DNA from: Sapria himalayana
Taxonomy: Eukaryota > Streptophyta > Magnoliopsida > Malpighiales > Rafflesiaceae
Direction of reading: 5' to 3'
Length of the DNA: 64,000 nucleotides
Assembly (NCBI GenBank): GCA_029783825.1
Contig: JAREIK010000739.1
Span: 1-64,000, forward strand
In this document: positions 19,975 to 33,600 of the stretch, piece after piece
Layout: the number at the start of each line of letters is the position of its first letter
How positions within the stretch are numbered: the first letter of the stretch is position 1
Program-made: the position numbers and the translations under genes
The notes under the pieces: model-generated
What the model was told of the DNA's origin: nothing
What the model saw: the letters and a program-made list of their open reading frames with translations, nothing else
Databases searched by the model: none

Positions 19975-22582
19975 GTAGACAACTAGACAAGTAGATATGT
20001 AGATAAGTATACAAGTAGACATATAGCTAGAAAGAAAGATAGATAGATAAATATATATTCAGATAATTAGATAAACGATTAAAAGATAGATAGATATAGT
20101 GATATACATATAGACAGATAGAAAGATCGACATATAGACAAATAGATAAATGGAATGATAGATGGATAGATTGGTCGAGTGATAGAAAGATAGATAGATA
20201 TACAGATAGAGGGATCTGATAGATATAAAGATTTAAAGATAGACAGATAAAGAAATAAACAAATAGATAGTAGATAGAGAGATAGATAGATAGATAAAAA
20301 GATAGATGGTTAGAAAGATAGAATGAAAGACAAGTAAAAAGTTAGGTATGATAGGTAGACATATAGCTAGAAAGAAAGAAAGATAAATAGATAGATAGAT
20401 AGATAGATAGAGAGAAATAAGGATAGACAGATAGACATATAGATAGATCGACATATAGATAAATAGACTTTAAAAAATATAAATAGATAATTAGATAGAT
20501 ATATCAACAGACAGAAAGATAGAAATACAGATAGATAGATAGATAGAAATATAGATAGAAATATAGATATAGAGATAGACAGATAGATAGATAGATATAA
20601 AGATAAAAGATAGAGAGATAGACATATATACATATATACATATAGACAAATAGAAATATAGATAGATAGATAGATAGACACATAGATAAGTATACATTTT
20701 GATTGATTGTAGATAGACAAATAGATAGACAGACAGAGAAATAGACAGATCCTTGGATAGATTGATAGATAGACATATAAAACAATAAATAGATATACAG
20801 GTAGATAGATAAATAGATATATATATATAGAAAAATACATATACAAACACATAGATAGATAAATAGATAGAAAGATATATAGATAGCCAAATAGAAAGAT
20901 AGGTAGATATATAGATAGGCAAATTGGCATATAAGGAGATAGACATATAGATTGAAATAAAGATAGATAAATAGATAGAAACATTTACACATATATAGAT
21001 TGACAAAAAAGATAGATAGATAGATAAAAATATTGAATGAAAAATAAATAGAATGATAGACAGATAGATAGATAAATAATTATATAAATAGACATATAAA
21101 TAGATAGATAGATAGATAGACAGATAGAAAAATAGATAGATTGATAGATAGATTGATAGATAGATAGATAAATAAGTTGATAAATAGAAAGATAGAAAAA
21201 TAGAAAGATAGAATGAAAGTATGATAGATAGTTTGATAGATAGATAGATAAACATATAGACAGATAAACAAATAGAAAGATAGAGAGAAAGATAAATATA
21301 TAGATAGACAAATGGATAGATAGAAAGATAGACATAAAGATAGATAGACATATAGATAGGTAGATAAATAGAAAGACATATATATAGACAAATATATTGA
21401 TAGTATGATAGCTAGATAAATAGATAGACATATAGATAGATATACATGTAGACATATAAATAAATAGACAAATAGATAGGCATATAGACAGATAAAAATA
21501 TAGACAGACAGATAGATAGATAGACTGATATAAAGACAAACAGACAGAAAGATAGATCTATAGCTAGATACATAGAGAGATAGACAGAAAGACAAAGATA
21601 TACAAATAGAAAGATAGATAGATATACATATATATAGAAAGAAAGCTAGATAAATAGATAGATTGTCTAATAAACAAAAAGATAGTTCAACAGATAGATA
21701 GATAGACAAACTGATTGATTGATTGAATGATAGATAGACAAATAGATAGATATGCAGATAGGTTGAGAGGTAGATAGGCAGATAAGCATATAGAAAAATA
21801 GGTAGATTAATAGATATACAAATAGACAAATAGATAGATAGACAAATAAATACATAGATAGATAGATAAATAGAATGATAGACAAATAGACAAATAAACT
21901 GATAGACAAATAGGAAATATAAAATATACATAAAGATAGATAAATAAAAAGACATATAAATATATAGATAGACAGACAGATAGATCGATCGATAGATAGA
22001 TAGATATGTAGAAAAGCAGATAGATAGATAGATAGATAGAATGATAGAATGTTAGATAGATCGATAGATTTATATAAAGATAGATATATAGTTAGTTAGA
22101 TATAATAAATAGACAGATAAATATATAGAAAGATAAATAGATAGATAAATAGATATATAGATAGATAAATAGATATATAGATAGATATATAGATATATAG
22201 ATAGTTAGTTAGAAAGATAGATAGATAGACAGACAAATAGATAAATAGATAGATAAATTGATAGATAGAAAAGAAAGATAATTGATAGATACATAAATAT
22301 ATAGATAGATAGATATATTAATATATAGATAGATATTTAGAGAGATTGACAGAAAGATAGATCGACAAATAGATAGATAGACAGATAGTTAGATAGATAG
22401 ATAGGCAGATAAATAGATGGATAGAAAGATAAATAGATAGATAATGAGAGATATTGATAGATAGATATATAGATATATAGATATATAGATATATAGATAT
22501 ATAGATATATAGATATATAGATATATAGATATATAGATATATAGATATATAGATATATAGATATATAGATATATAGATAGAT

Positions 22583-22636
<54 letters not shown>

Positions 22637-23156
22637 AGATAGATATATAGATAGATAGATTGATTGATACATACATACATAAATAGATAAATAGATATAT
22701 AGATAGATATATAAATATATAGATAGTTATATAAATAGATAGAAAGATAGATAGATAGATTTAGAGATAGATCGGTATATAGATAGATTGGTAGAAAGAA
22801 AGAAAGATAGATAGGTAGATAGGTAGATAAAGAGAAAGATAGATAAAAATATAGACATAACGACTTATATACTTATAGAGAGATAGATATATAGATAGAT
22901 AGATAAATGCATAATTAGATATATAGATAAATAGGTAAATGCAAAGATAGATATATAGATAGATAGATAGTCAATTAGATAGATAGACATATAGATAGAT
23001 AAACAAATAGACAGATAGGCAATTGGACAAATAGACAGATAGACAAAAAAACAATACACAGATAGACAAATATATATATGATACATAAATAGATAGATAG
23101 ATAGACACATAGACAGACATATACATAGACATATATATAGTTAGACATATATAAGT
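19354..23156. repeat. Degenerate (GATA)n tract, middle
   Basis: About 3.8 kb of GATA-based DNA (TAGATAGATAGA with AATA, GACA and GAAA variants), i.e. the complement of the outer TCTA tracts. It includes a perfect period-8 AGATATAT run at about 22455-22580 and pure (TA)n at 22587-22635. Long Ser-Ile-Tyr-Leu frames on the minus strand are repeat artefacts. It separates element L from the broken 3' end of element R. Confidence 0.95.
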
Positions 23157-24830
23157 CTAGCTAAATTAGCAAAAGAAACTCTCTACCTATTTTCATTCCA
23201 AAACTATTTTTATTAATTTATTTTTTTTCAAAAAATTTAATTAAATAATCTTATGTTTTTTATATTTAAATTGAATAAAACCAGAAAATATAAATGATAA
23301 TTTATAATTAACAAAAATTAAAATCAATTAATAAATTATTTTGATATAATATTTACATAATTAAAACAAAACCATAAAAAAATTTATTACATCTGATTCA
23401 TCAATAGATCTAATGACAGTGCATAAAGTATAATTTATCCGTGAAATTTACATTGCTTTCTCTCCCCTGGGTCCTCCGGTCACCATCTTTCTATAGTGAT
23501 AAAGGTGTCCTAGGCACGGTGCATCATGTCTAGTGAAGAATTCCTTCACTTTTACAAGCTTCTTATGTAGAACATTGTGGTACCATATCTATATGAAATT
23601 TAAACCAGTCAATCAAATCAAAATAGATAAATAACAAAAGTTATGTTTAGATAAATATATAATACTATAGTATATATGTATATATATTCTTTAGTGTATA
23701 TATACATATATACTATCATTTCACCAGTTACATATATTATTGTAGTATTATATGTACATATAAATTGAGTATATATGCACATATATACAACAGTATTATA
23801 TGTGCATATATACTCAGAATATTTGTACATATAATACTGTAGAATTATATGTACTTATATACTATGTATATATGTATATATACTATAGTATATATGTAGA
23901 TATACTGAGTATATATGTACGTATACTATAGTATTATATGTGCATATATACTCAGTATACACGTACATATATACTCAATATATACGTACTTATATACTCA
24001 GTATATTTGTACATATATACTTTAGTATTAATTGTACACATATATAATCACATAGCCTTAGATGACACAAAATTGTAACAAATTAGTATTATCCCATTTC
24101 TACTACACAAAGATTACACCAAACTTCACTATCAACATAAATAATAAATGTGGAGATTTTTTAAATTTAGTAAAATATCTCTAAAAAGTCTTCAAGGAAA
24201 ACCTAGAAGACAAGACACGAGTTAGGCTTGGCACATCAAAGTTCACATCTTGCCTCTCCACAACCAAAACTCTCTTATTCCCAAGGCTCATATGGGTGTT
24301 GCTCTGCCTCGCCATGACTGAGCTTGCAAGCTAACAAAAGAACTGGCAGTGAAAAATATAGACATATCGTCAGCAACAATAACCATCAAAAAATCAATAA
24401 GAAACTTGAACATAGAATAATGGAGCACGCTACCAGGCTCATGTGCAACACAAGATGATGAAAATATTTTTTGAATAAAAATTTTAAATAATTGCAATTT
24501 ACACAACCCTTGTTTTACATAGTTAAAAAAACATAACAAAATATTAATGCATCTTCTTCATCAATGTATCTAATGATTGTACATTAAGTATAATCTATCC
24601 GTGAAATTGACATTGCTTTCTCTTCCCTTGCTCCTCTCATCACCATCTTTCTGTTGTGACAAAGTTATCATAGTCACGGGGCATCATGTCTAGTGAAAAA
24701 TCCCTTCACTTCTACAAGCTTCGTTTGGAGAACATTGTGGTACCATATCTGTATAAAAATTAAAGCAGTCTATCACCTCAAAATTAATAATTAAAAAAAG
24801 TTATGTTTTGATAAATACATAATACTATTT
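23157..24830 (-). repeat. 3' part of element R left of M: modules, fragment and array
   Basis: In element order (descending): module copy at 24780-24550, coding-like fragment with VLHYSMFKFLIDFLMVIVAD at 24450-24140, block ATTTGTTACAATTTTGTGTC (24100-24060), palindromic array 24050-23640, module copy 23600-23390, AT-rich lead, and GCTAATTTAGCTAG at the break (23157). It aligns inverted with L 17285-19060. Confidence 0.85.
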
Positions 24831-25151
24831 TATATATGAACATATATACTGTAGTGTATATGCACATATACTAGCATTTCACTTGTTATATATATTACTA
24901 TAGTATATGTACATATATACTCAAGTGTAATATGTACATATAAACTGAGGACATATATACTTAGTATATATGTACATATAATACTGTAATATTATATGTA
25001 CATATACTACAATATATATGTCGATATACGGACTATATTTGTACATATATACTGTAGTATATATGTAGATATATTGAGTATATATATACAGTTATACTAT
25101 AGTATATATGTAGATATACTAAGTAAATTTGTATATATATACTACAATATA
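24830..25151. repeat. Palindromic array 2 of element R, left half
   Basis: TGTACA-centred units ending in ACTACAATA at 25151, where element M begins. Joined to 39029 it continues as ACTACAATA-TATGTACGTATA, an ordinary unit of the array. Confidence 0.88.
25149..25151. other. Target site duplication ATA, left of element M
   Basis: ATA directly before the CACAA terminus at 25152. The same ATA follows the other terminus at 39026-39028. Three-base duplications are the rule for CACTA elements. Confidence 0.85.
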
Positions 25152-25620
25152 CACAAAATTCCAAATAGCTAAAGAAAATTCCCTAGCTAAATGGGGGGTT
25201 TCCATCGCTAAATGGGATATAACGATAGATTAATAACAAACGCTTTCCCCTCTAAAATGCTCATTGCTAAAAATTAACGAGGGAAAGACTCCCTAACTAA
25301 AAATTTTTAGTAACGAAAAATTCTCTATCTATAATAATGATTTCTCTAGTTAAATTAGCAAGTTAAAATCCCTAACTAAATTAGTAAGGGAAAAATTTCT
25401 AGCTAAATTAGCAAGGGAAAATCCCTAGCTATTTTCATCATAAAACTATTTTCAGAATTTTATTTTTTTTTTCAAAAAATTTAATTAAATAATTTATTAT
25501 TTTTAGATTAAATTGAATAAAAACAGAAACTATAAACAATTTATATTTAACATAAATTAAAATCATTTAATAAATTATTCTGATAAAATATTTTACATAA
25601 TTAATGAAAAAACATAACTA
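25152..25620 (-). repeat. 3' terminus and subterminal repeats of element M
   Basis: CACAAAATTCCAAATAGC, then CCCTAGCTAAATGGGGGG, CCATCGCTAAATGGG and repeated AAATTAGCAAGGGAAA; the complement of L 19010-19353. Compared with L the first bases have lost a short AAAGA-type stretch. The rest (25440-25620) is AT-rich lead. Confidence 0.88.
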
Positions 25621-25629
25621 AATTTTATT

Positions 25630-25850
25630 ATATCTTATTCATCAATGTATCTGCCAGTAGTGTATACAATATAATCTATTCATGCATTGACATTGCTTTA
25701 CCTCCCTCAGCTCCTCTAATCACCATCTTTCTGCTGTGGCAAAGCTGTCTGAGTTGTAGTGCTTCATGTTTATTAAAAAATCTCTTCAATTATACAAGCT
25801 TCGTATTGGGAACAATGCAGTACCATATCTATATAAAATTTAAACCAATC
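25630..25850 (-). repeat. Recurring module, copy 5 (element M)
   Basis: Read on the minus strand: ACGAAGCTTGTATAATTGAAG, GCCACAGCAGAAAGATGGTG, then TTATATTGTATACACTAC. The decayed frame gives VPNTKLV, QLCHSRKMVIRGAEGG. It is placed between 3' subterminal repeats and a palindromic array, exactly as in L. Confidence 0.82.
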
Positions 25851-25884
25851 AATAAAAACAAAATAAATAAATAAAAAAGTTATG

Positions 25885-26408
25885 TTTTGATAAATATATA
25901 ATATTGTAGTATATGTACATCTATACTATAGTATATATGTACATATATATTAGCATTTCACTAGTTACATATATCACTAGAGTATATGTACATATAAACT
26001 GCAGTATTATATGTAAATATACTAAGTATATAAGTACGTATATACCGATTATATATGTAGGTATATAATGAATATATTCGTAGGTATATACCAAGTTTAT
26101 GCGTACATATATACCGAGTATATGCATATGTATATACCAAGTATATGCTTACATACATACCAAGCATATGCGTACTTATATATCGAGTATATGCATAAGT
26201 ATATACAGAAGTATATGTGCACGTCTATATCGAGTATATGCGTATGTCTATACCAAGTATATACGTACATCTATATTGAGTATATGCATATGTCAATACT
26301 GAGTTTATACATACATTTATACCGAGTATATACGTATGTCTATATCGAGTATATATGTACGTCAATACTGAGTATATACATATGTCTATACCGAGTATAT
26401 ACGTACAT
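25885..26408. repeat. Palindromic array in element M, GTATATAC/GTACGTA-rich variant
   Basis: Units of 20-22 bases as in L, but with many CCGAGTATATGCGTAC and CCAAGTATATGCGTA variants. Open frames rich in Tyr-Ile-Cys across it are artefacts. Confidence 0.88.
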
Positions 26409-26935
26409 CTATACGAGGCGACGAGCTACTTCTCCCAAAATAGGACCCGATGTTCCTCCCGACACTTGTGGCCTATAAAAATCAGGTAATATTATATTTT
26501 TATTTCCAATTGAATACAGTTTTGTGAAATATAATATAATTACATGATGCTACATGAGCATCATCATCATCATCATAAGATCTTTTACAATTAGAACCAA
26601 TCATTGCAGAACCTACAGCAAGAAAACTTATTTTCTCATACATACGCTTTGTACCAAGTGATAATTGCATATCTACACAATTACTAAGAGATTTAAGACT
26701 AACCTCTATCTACCTGGCTGGGTTGGACTAGAATCATCTTCATGCCACGGTTTTGGGGAAGTTCTAATATCCATTGCTTTTATGACATGTATATGTAAGT
26801 AAAGCACCATGATGGTCAGACCAACCCTGAGCAATTATATATTCAAACAGTGTGTGTGCGTGAGTGTGTGTAAATGGGTGTGTATGTATGACAATACATT
26901 CATGTCTATGAATAAATATATGCCCCCACTTATGT
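26409..26935 (-). other. Carried coding-like fragments in element M, unidentified
   Basis: On the minus strand a frame reads KAMDIRTSPKPWHEDDSSPT and ends at CCAG-GTAGAT (donor-like, ~26725). A second reads LSLGTKRMYEKISFLAVGSA followed by SYDDDDD (~26680-26560). A third block after TTTTTATAG (~26478) is relatively GC-rich and reads PQVSGGTSGPILGEVARR. The exon-intron look suggests a captured host gene in sense with the element. I do not recognise it. L and R lack it. Confidence 0.5.
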
Positions 26936-27393
26936 ATATACTTGGCATATAAGTACATATATACTCAGTATATACGTACGTATATGCTCAGTATATACAT
27001 ACTTATATACTCGGTATATACGTACATATATGTTCAATATTACGTAAATATATACTCAGTATATACGTACATATATAACCAGTATATATGTACGTATATA
27101 CTCAGTATGTATGCATGTATATACCAAGTATAAAGTACGTATATACTATAGTATATAAGTATGTATATATCATGTATATACGTACGTATGTACTATAGTA
27201 TATATGTATGTATATACTGAATATATACATACATATATACTCAATATATACAAAAATATAAACTCGGTTTATATGTACATATATACTTAGTATATATGTA
27301 CGTTTATACTCTGCATATACATACATATATACTACAGAATATATGTATGTATATACTATAGTATTATATGTACGTATATATAATTATATAGCC
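26935..27393. repeat. Second palindromic array in element M
   Basis: About 450 bases of GTATATACGTACATATATACTC units with TGTACA or GTACGTA centres, ending in the ATATAGCCTCAAATGACACA block that normally borders such arrays, here followed by a short (CA)n. Confidence 0.88.
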
Positions 27394-27890
27394 TCAAATG
27401 ACACACACACACACATGTACTTTCATGCAAATACAGATACCATCAAAGACAAAAGAAGGATATAATCTAGGGCTTAAAAAACACACATATAGGTCTCTCA
27501 GGCATTGGTCAGCATCATCTTGTTCTTTTTCCTCTAGTACTCCACGCAGATAGAGAACATTGTTACACCTTCGAATGGAGCATAACATAGTACATTTACA
27601 AATCAATAAAGAACCCAACACTATGTCACTGATAATAGATAGACTAGCACATGCAACACCAACTGCCATTCGCTAGAAATTTTACATAACAAGATAATCA
27701 TGAGCTTATTTTAAAATTACAGAATTAAGATTACTCCAAGATTTCTAGTCAACCGCCCATCAAGAAATTCTTCTGTGTTTCCCAGCTTCAAGCATCAGTC
27801 CATGGTTAATTATAAAAAAGTTAGAAAGTACCAAATAAAAGGGAAATGGAAGTTGAAATGACAACAGGCTACATGGTAATGAATTTTTTT
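27394..27890 (-). other. Second carried fragment in element M, 91-codon open frame
   Basis: An uninterrupted frame on the minus strand (27669 to 27394) starts MAVGVACASLSIISDIVLG and includes VLYLRGVLEEKEQDDADQ, then runs into (CA)n. Upstream (27890-27680) is ordinary-complexity DNA. It occupies the position where L and R have the BPC fragment, so it may be another captured gene piece. Its composition is less AT-rich than the surroundings. No family is recognised; the frame could be chance. Confidence 0.4.
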
Positions 27891-28450
27891 ACACATGTAT
27901 GCTCATTTAGGAATCATATTAGCTATTAACATTTTAACAGTTTAATTCCACTGATGATTGATAAAAAGCAGTAATAGTTCTGAACTGTGACAACAAAGAT
28001 GTGCACAAAATCAAAGTGTCAAGACCAAACCTGCATTAGTGTGGGACCAGAATTTTTTTATTCATCACATAGCTTCAGAAGCTATGGTGCTGTTCCTACC
28101 ACCAGGAGGACCAGCCAAGCCTTTTACATACCTATATTAGGCTAAAACTCTACCCAAAATATTCGAGGACACCCAAACATATCATAGATATATAAAAATA
28201 GTAATAATAGACATGAACAAACACAAATCTAAGTTGATAGTCATAAATTTCAACAAATATCTAAAAGATGTCAAGCAATAAAGTTTAGAGAGAAAGAGAG
28301 TGTAAAAATAAAATATTTCAGAAATAATTAAGATAATAGAAGCTCAGCCTCTTTTTGATATAGCTGAAATTTGTAAATATGGAACCCATGCATTAGAAGG
28401 ACCTTGCAATGTCTGAATGCTTTGAATCAAATTTTTTTCGTGCGTCTCAC
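27890..28450 (-). other. Conserved block after TNP1, element M
   Basis: Homologous to L 14990-15520 and R 41670-42190, including AAAGGCTTGGCTGGTCCTCC and GTTTGGTCTTGACACTTTG. It aligns with L up to ATGATTCCTAA, then diverges, so the BPC coding part that follows in L and R is missing here. No gene is seen in it. Confidence 0.6.
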
Positions 28451-28689
28451 ATCAATGTCCTGCAAAGATTCATTATTAGGTTAATCAGCAAAGGAAAGAA
28501 CAAAACTAGAATATAAACAATTAAAACCTCCAAAATAATCTCATCATGTTTTGCTACACATAGACAAAAATCAAAAATAGTTAGGAAATAATTATGATAC
28601 GAAATCATCCCCATAATTAGTTGGTGATTTTGTACTAGCCTCTCTTGTGAGGTTTTGCACCTGGATCTTAAACTGCTATCTATCACGTC

Positions 28690-30600
28690 AATTTCACTAA
28701 TTGTGACTCCATATAGAACATCTACTATTGCATTACATTCTTAATTTCATTCATCTCATCATTAATTTTTTTAATTTCTTGCATGTCTTACTTCAAATGA
28801 TTAATCTGTTCATCCTTCACTTCTTTCATCTCCTACATTTCTTCCTCCTAATTAATAATCTGCTCATCCTTCTCTTCTTTTATTTCATTCATTTCTTCCA
28901 TCAAATGAGATATTTGCTCATCCTTCTCTTTCATTTCGATCTCCATAACTTTAAAACATTCATGTGTTTCCATTACTTATTGTTCGACAACCTCATCCAC
29001 CATTGCTATGACAAATGTATTAAAAGCACAACTACTATAATAAAATTCTACTTCCTTTGAGCCAATACCATACACTCACTACTTCTTATGACCTCTCATG
29101 GTCTCCAAATAGATAAGATCATAGTAAATTGGTTGAAGATGCATATAACCTCAATTTGTTAAGAAGTAGCTGTCACACATTCCTCCATAAGTTCCTAAGA
29201 TAAAATAGAAAAAAATACTATTCTAGATATACATAAAATAAATTAAATAGTTTGCATTCCAAACAACATTCAAAATATATTATAGTATTATGAAATTCTA
29301 TTAATATAACAGATTCTTACAGCAATCATCTGAGACTTGTTGTCAACAAATTGACCATCCACTTTCTTCACATGCATCTTTTTGAATATCTCATAAAAAT
29401 TAGGATCTCGACTCAATTCTTTAGCCTAGAATATGTATTTATTAAGTCATAAAATAACAAATGATAAAAAATTTTAAAATAATTAATAAAATCACGCATA
29501 GATTTGATTTATTTGGATTATTAGGGCAACGACTAAATATATAAATGTTTAAAATTTTAAAATTGTACCAAATCTTGAGCATGCTCAATGCTCGACTTTG
29601 GCCCTCCTGTGTGGTAAGACATTACTGTACCTAGTCCAGCTACCTCATTTCATTGATTTTTGCTAGCAATCTATAAATTTGTCTTCACATCTAGCTCCTC
29701 CAAATACCTAAGCTACCCAGGCTAGTCATCCTAGGACATAAATTCAAGCCTTTCTTTTATATTCTTCAATTTATGGATAAAATGAGAATACCATTCACCA
29801 GCTTTGCTCCCCCACGATGACTTTATCTTTCCATCAAATTTATGTGCCCATGTGCATTGATTATATATATAGAAATATCACAAAAGAATTTTTTTTAATA
29901 ACAAGGACATAATTATTTACTGCTTGAATAATAACCAACATAATAGTTAACTAATTAGATAATTAATTTTTTATGGTTTTGTTTCATTATTTTTTCTTGA
30001 AAGTCATTAAAATAAGACTATTTTGTCGATTTAGAAACTTTCTTCCATGAGAATACTTTAGAATCAACCATTTTCTTGAAAGACTTTGTAATTATAACCA
30101 AAAACTTGTGAGATGGGATAAAACTATACAAATAAATAAATAATAATGAAAAAAAAGCATAAATAACTAAATATTAAAAACAACTAACAGTAACATCATG
30201 ATTTTTTATTCAAGTAATATTTACATATTTTTTATTCCTCCCATCTTTAATCTCAATTACTAACTTAGTACAGAATCCAAAGGAAGACATACCATTTGAT
30301 AATGTCGATGGTTTTGTAAATGGGGGAAACATCATTGTAGAATGTGGTGTAGAAGATGGTGATGGATCAAAAGTGTGTGTAGGAATGAAAATTGGTGGTG
30401 GGCTTATATTTGATAAATGTGATAGTAAATGTGTCAATGATGGTCATGGTGATGAAAATAGAGATAGTGATTGTGATATTCAAGTCTAAATATGGTGGGT
30501 ATGAGATGGTACTGAATTTGCAACATGGTGTAATATTCTAGACGAATTTAGTCCATTACTCCATCCACTTCCACCTCCACCACAACCTTTATGATGAACA
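28690..30600 (-). pseudogene. TNP1-like gene (Transposase_24), element M, start deleted
   Basis: Aligns with the TNP1-like genes of L and R: GGGGSGWSNGLNSSRILHH, the shared TAG after the His-rich THHI, a Ser/Pro stretch (HSTMMFPPFTKPSTLS on the same strand), RNKKYVNIT, an FxEIFKKMHVKKVDGQFVDN-type exon, YLETMRGHKK and the coiled-coil repeats near 28740-28930. About 60 bases containing the splice acceptor, ATG and MAPKG codons of L and R are missing, and the nearest ATG soon hits a stop. In En/Spm this protein binds subterminal repeats. Clearly non-functional. Confidence 0.85.
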
Positions 30601-30689
30601 ACCATACATTTTAGAATAAAACAAACCAATAGATTTCAACAAAATATAGAAAGTCTTTGATAGTTTAATATTATAATACAATTATAATA

Positions 30690-33600
30690 GTTTAATTATC
30701 TGCATCACTATCATCATCTAATGGATCTTCTGATATTTCGTCTATTCCAATGGAAGTTCCAATTCATCTTTAGATAGAAATTGATCATCTTCAATTTTTA
30801 TTCAGCCACCATTTGAGTCACGTAAATATTCTAGATCTTCATCCACATGCATAGGCTCAATATTATTTATGTCATCTTTTTAGAATTCTAGTGCAGTAGC
30901 TAAGTCTTCACTTCATTCTTGAGATGTTGGCACTTCAAAATTTGATCGAGCTTTTATTTTGCAAATTGCCCACCAATCACTCTTATCAGGAGATAAACGT
31001 GGATATGCATAATAATATACTTGAGTGGCTTTAACTGCTAAAATAAATAGATCATATCGATTATATCTATGTTTATGGTTAACATCCACTAGCTTATAAT
31101 CTAAATGAATCTTTGTACTCACATTTAATGTGGGATCAAACTACTCACACTTTAATAATACAATTCTATTATTTTCGAGTCCATGATACTCCAACTCAAT
31201 AACTTTTATTAGTTGACCATAATAATCATTTTTATCTTCGCTATAACCCAAGCATTTAAAGCATACAACACTTTTCATTGTTATTTTAGAAGAACCATGC
31301 TCGATTGTGTGAAATTTATATCCATTGACAAAATAACTGGGATTGGTTTTCACATATTTAAATGTGCCTTTACTTAGATTCTGAATGAAAATATTAGAAT
31401 ATCTATTTGAAGGATCATTTTTTTGCAACCATTTTGTGTATACATACTCAAAATATGGTGCAACCTCTTTACAATTAAGTAAAACATAGCTCTAGGTTGC
31501 TTTGTACTCTTCATCTATCATATATCTTTTCTTTGTTCTTTCAACTGCTCTTCCAAGGTCCTTGAAGATAGATAGTTTGTGATCAGAATCATCTTCTGCC
31601 ATCACATGACCTTCATCATTATGAGGCATATTTCTATTCTTTGTATCGACATGATCCTCAAAATAATAAGAACAAAATGATGATGCTTCTTCTACTAAAT
31701 TTGCATTACAAATTGAACCTTCAACTTTTGCCTTCTTTCTAACATTCAATTTCAACTTACGAAGATACCTACAACCATAATGTTAGGTTTCAATTATATT
31801 AAATTACAATATTACTTTATATATGAAATAATAAATACCAACTAATTATATGTATTTACCTCTCAAATGGATACATCCACCTATATTGCAATGACACTAC
31901 TATCTTTGCTTCATATGAAAAATGGACCGGCAAATACTCCATTGAGTCAAAAGAGCTCGGTGGGAATATCCATTCAAGCTTACAAAGAATAAGTAGTATG
32001 TCATTCTCCAGTCTCACCATGTCATCTATTTTGATTGTGGTTATAGTTAGGTGTTTGAAAAACAAACTAAGTTCTGTGAAGATCTTCCAAATACTTAAGG
32101 AAAGTAATTCATGGAATGAAATTGGTATTAATCTCTGCATAAATACGTGATAGTCATGGCTTTTCATTCCAAATAACTTAAGATCCTTCATATCCATGCA
32201 TCTACACATATTTGACACATATCCATCAGAAAAATTTAAATATTTTACTCATTCACACAATATCTGTCTTGCCTTCTAATCAAGTGTCTAGCATGCTTTA
32301 GAAAATTTTTTTGTTGCCTCATTCAGTTTCAATTCAAGATGCTGACAGTAATCATTCAACTCTTGTCTTGATTTTAAATTGTCTTTTGTTTTTCAATATA
32401 CATTAAGGACAGTGCTGAAAACAATTTCAAACACATTTTTTTTCAATATGCATTAAATCCAAGTTATGATGAATTAAGCTTGACTTCCAATAGGACAAGT
32501 CCCAAAAAAATACTATGTTTCCTCTAGCCAAATATTTTGCATATTGGTCTATTAGAATATCTTCTCATGAATGAGTTGTTGGTGCAATTGTCAACATAGT
32601 TTTAATTTTTTGAAATATAGTTTTATTTCTTTGGAATGAATGATTCATAGGTAGAAAATTATGATGGTTATCAAACCATGACTATTTACTACTAACTTTG
32701 AGGGTAAATGCATCCAACTTTTTCATGCAATATGATCATGTGAATCATTCTATAGTACTCCAGCAAGACAACATTGAATATGTAGAAATATCACTTACCA
32801 TCAACATAAGGGCTGCCTGCATAAAAAAATTTTGCTTCTTTGAAATATCATATGTATTCACGCCAACATCTCACAAATGATTTAACTCTATTATAAGAGG
32901 CTGTAAGAAAACATCTAGCATTTCTTTCAATTTTTTTGGCCCTGGAACCAATATAAACAAAAATATGTATTGCTCCTTCATACACAACCACGGAGACTAA
33001 TTATAAGGTGTCACTATAACTGGCCATGTTGAATAGTATTGTCCAGATTGCCCAAATTGCTGAAATCCATCAGTGCTGAAACCAAATCTCACATTTTGAC
33101 TTTCAACTGCAAAATCTTGATGTATATGATTAAAATGCTTCCGAGCAAGTGAATCTGATGGATGACGCATTACCCCTTTTTCAACCTCATGCTTAGAATG
33201 CCACTTCATCTCATTTTCTGTAGCATTTGATGCATATAGTCTCTATAATTGAGGAATTAAAGGAAAATAATATGTTTCTTAAATGTAAATTTCAATTTTT
33301 GTCGCATATATGCAACACGAGGATGATCACAAAATATAGGTGCCTTCTTAAACCGAGGATGATCACAAAACTTATAGCTAATTAAATCACTATCACCACC
33401 CTAATATAACATACATCCATTGAAACAACAATCAATTTTTTCCACTAGTTGACTCATTCCTCGTAGTAACTTCTTAGTATTATAAATGTTGTTAGTGACC
33501 AAATTATTATCCGGAATAATCTCTTTCATCACTTCTGTCATCTGATCAAATAATTTTTCAAACATATGATTTTCTAACTTAATGCACATAAGTTGAGTCA

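Noticed and set aside
19329..23110. Many overlapping minus-strand frames of 60-290 codons in the GATA tract
   Set aside because: Same repeat artefact on the complementary strand; overlapping frames cover one another.
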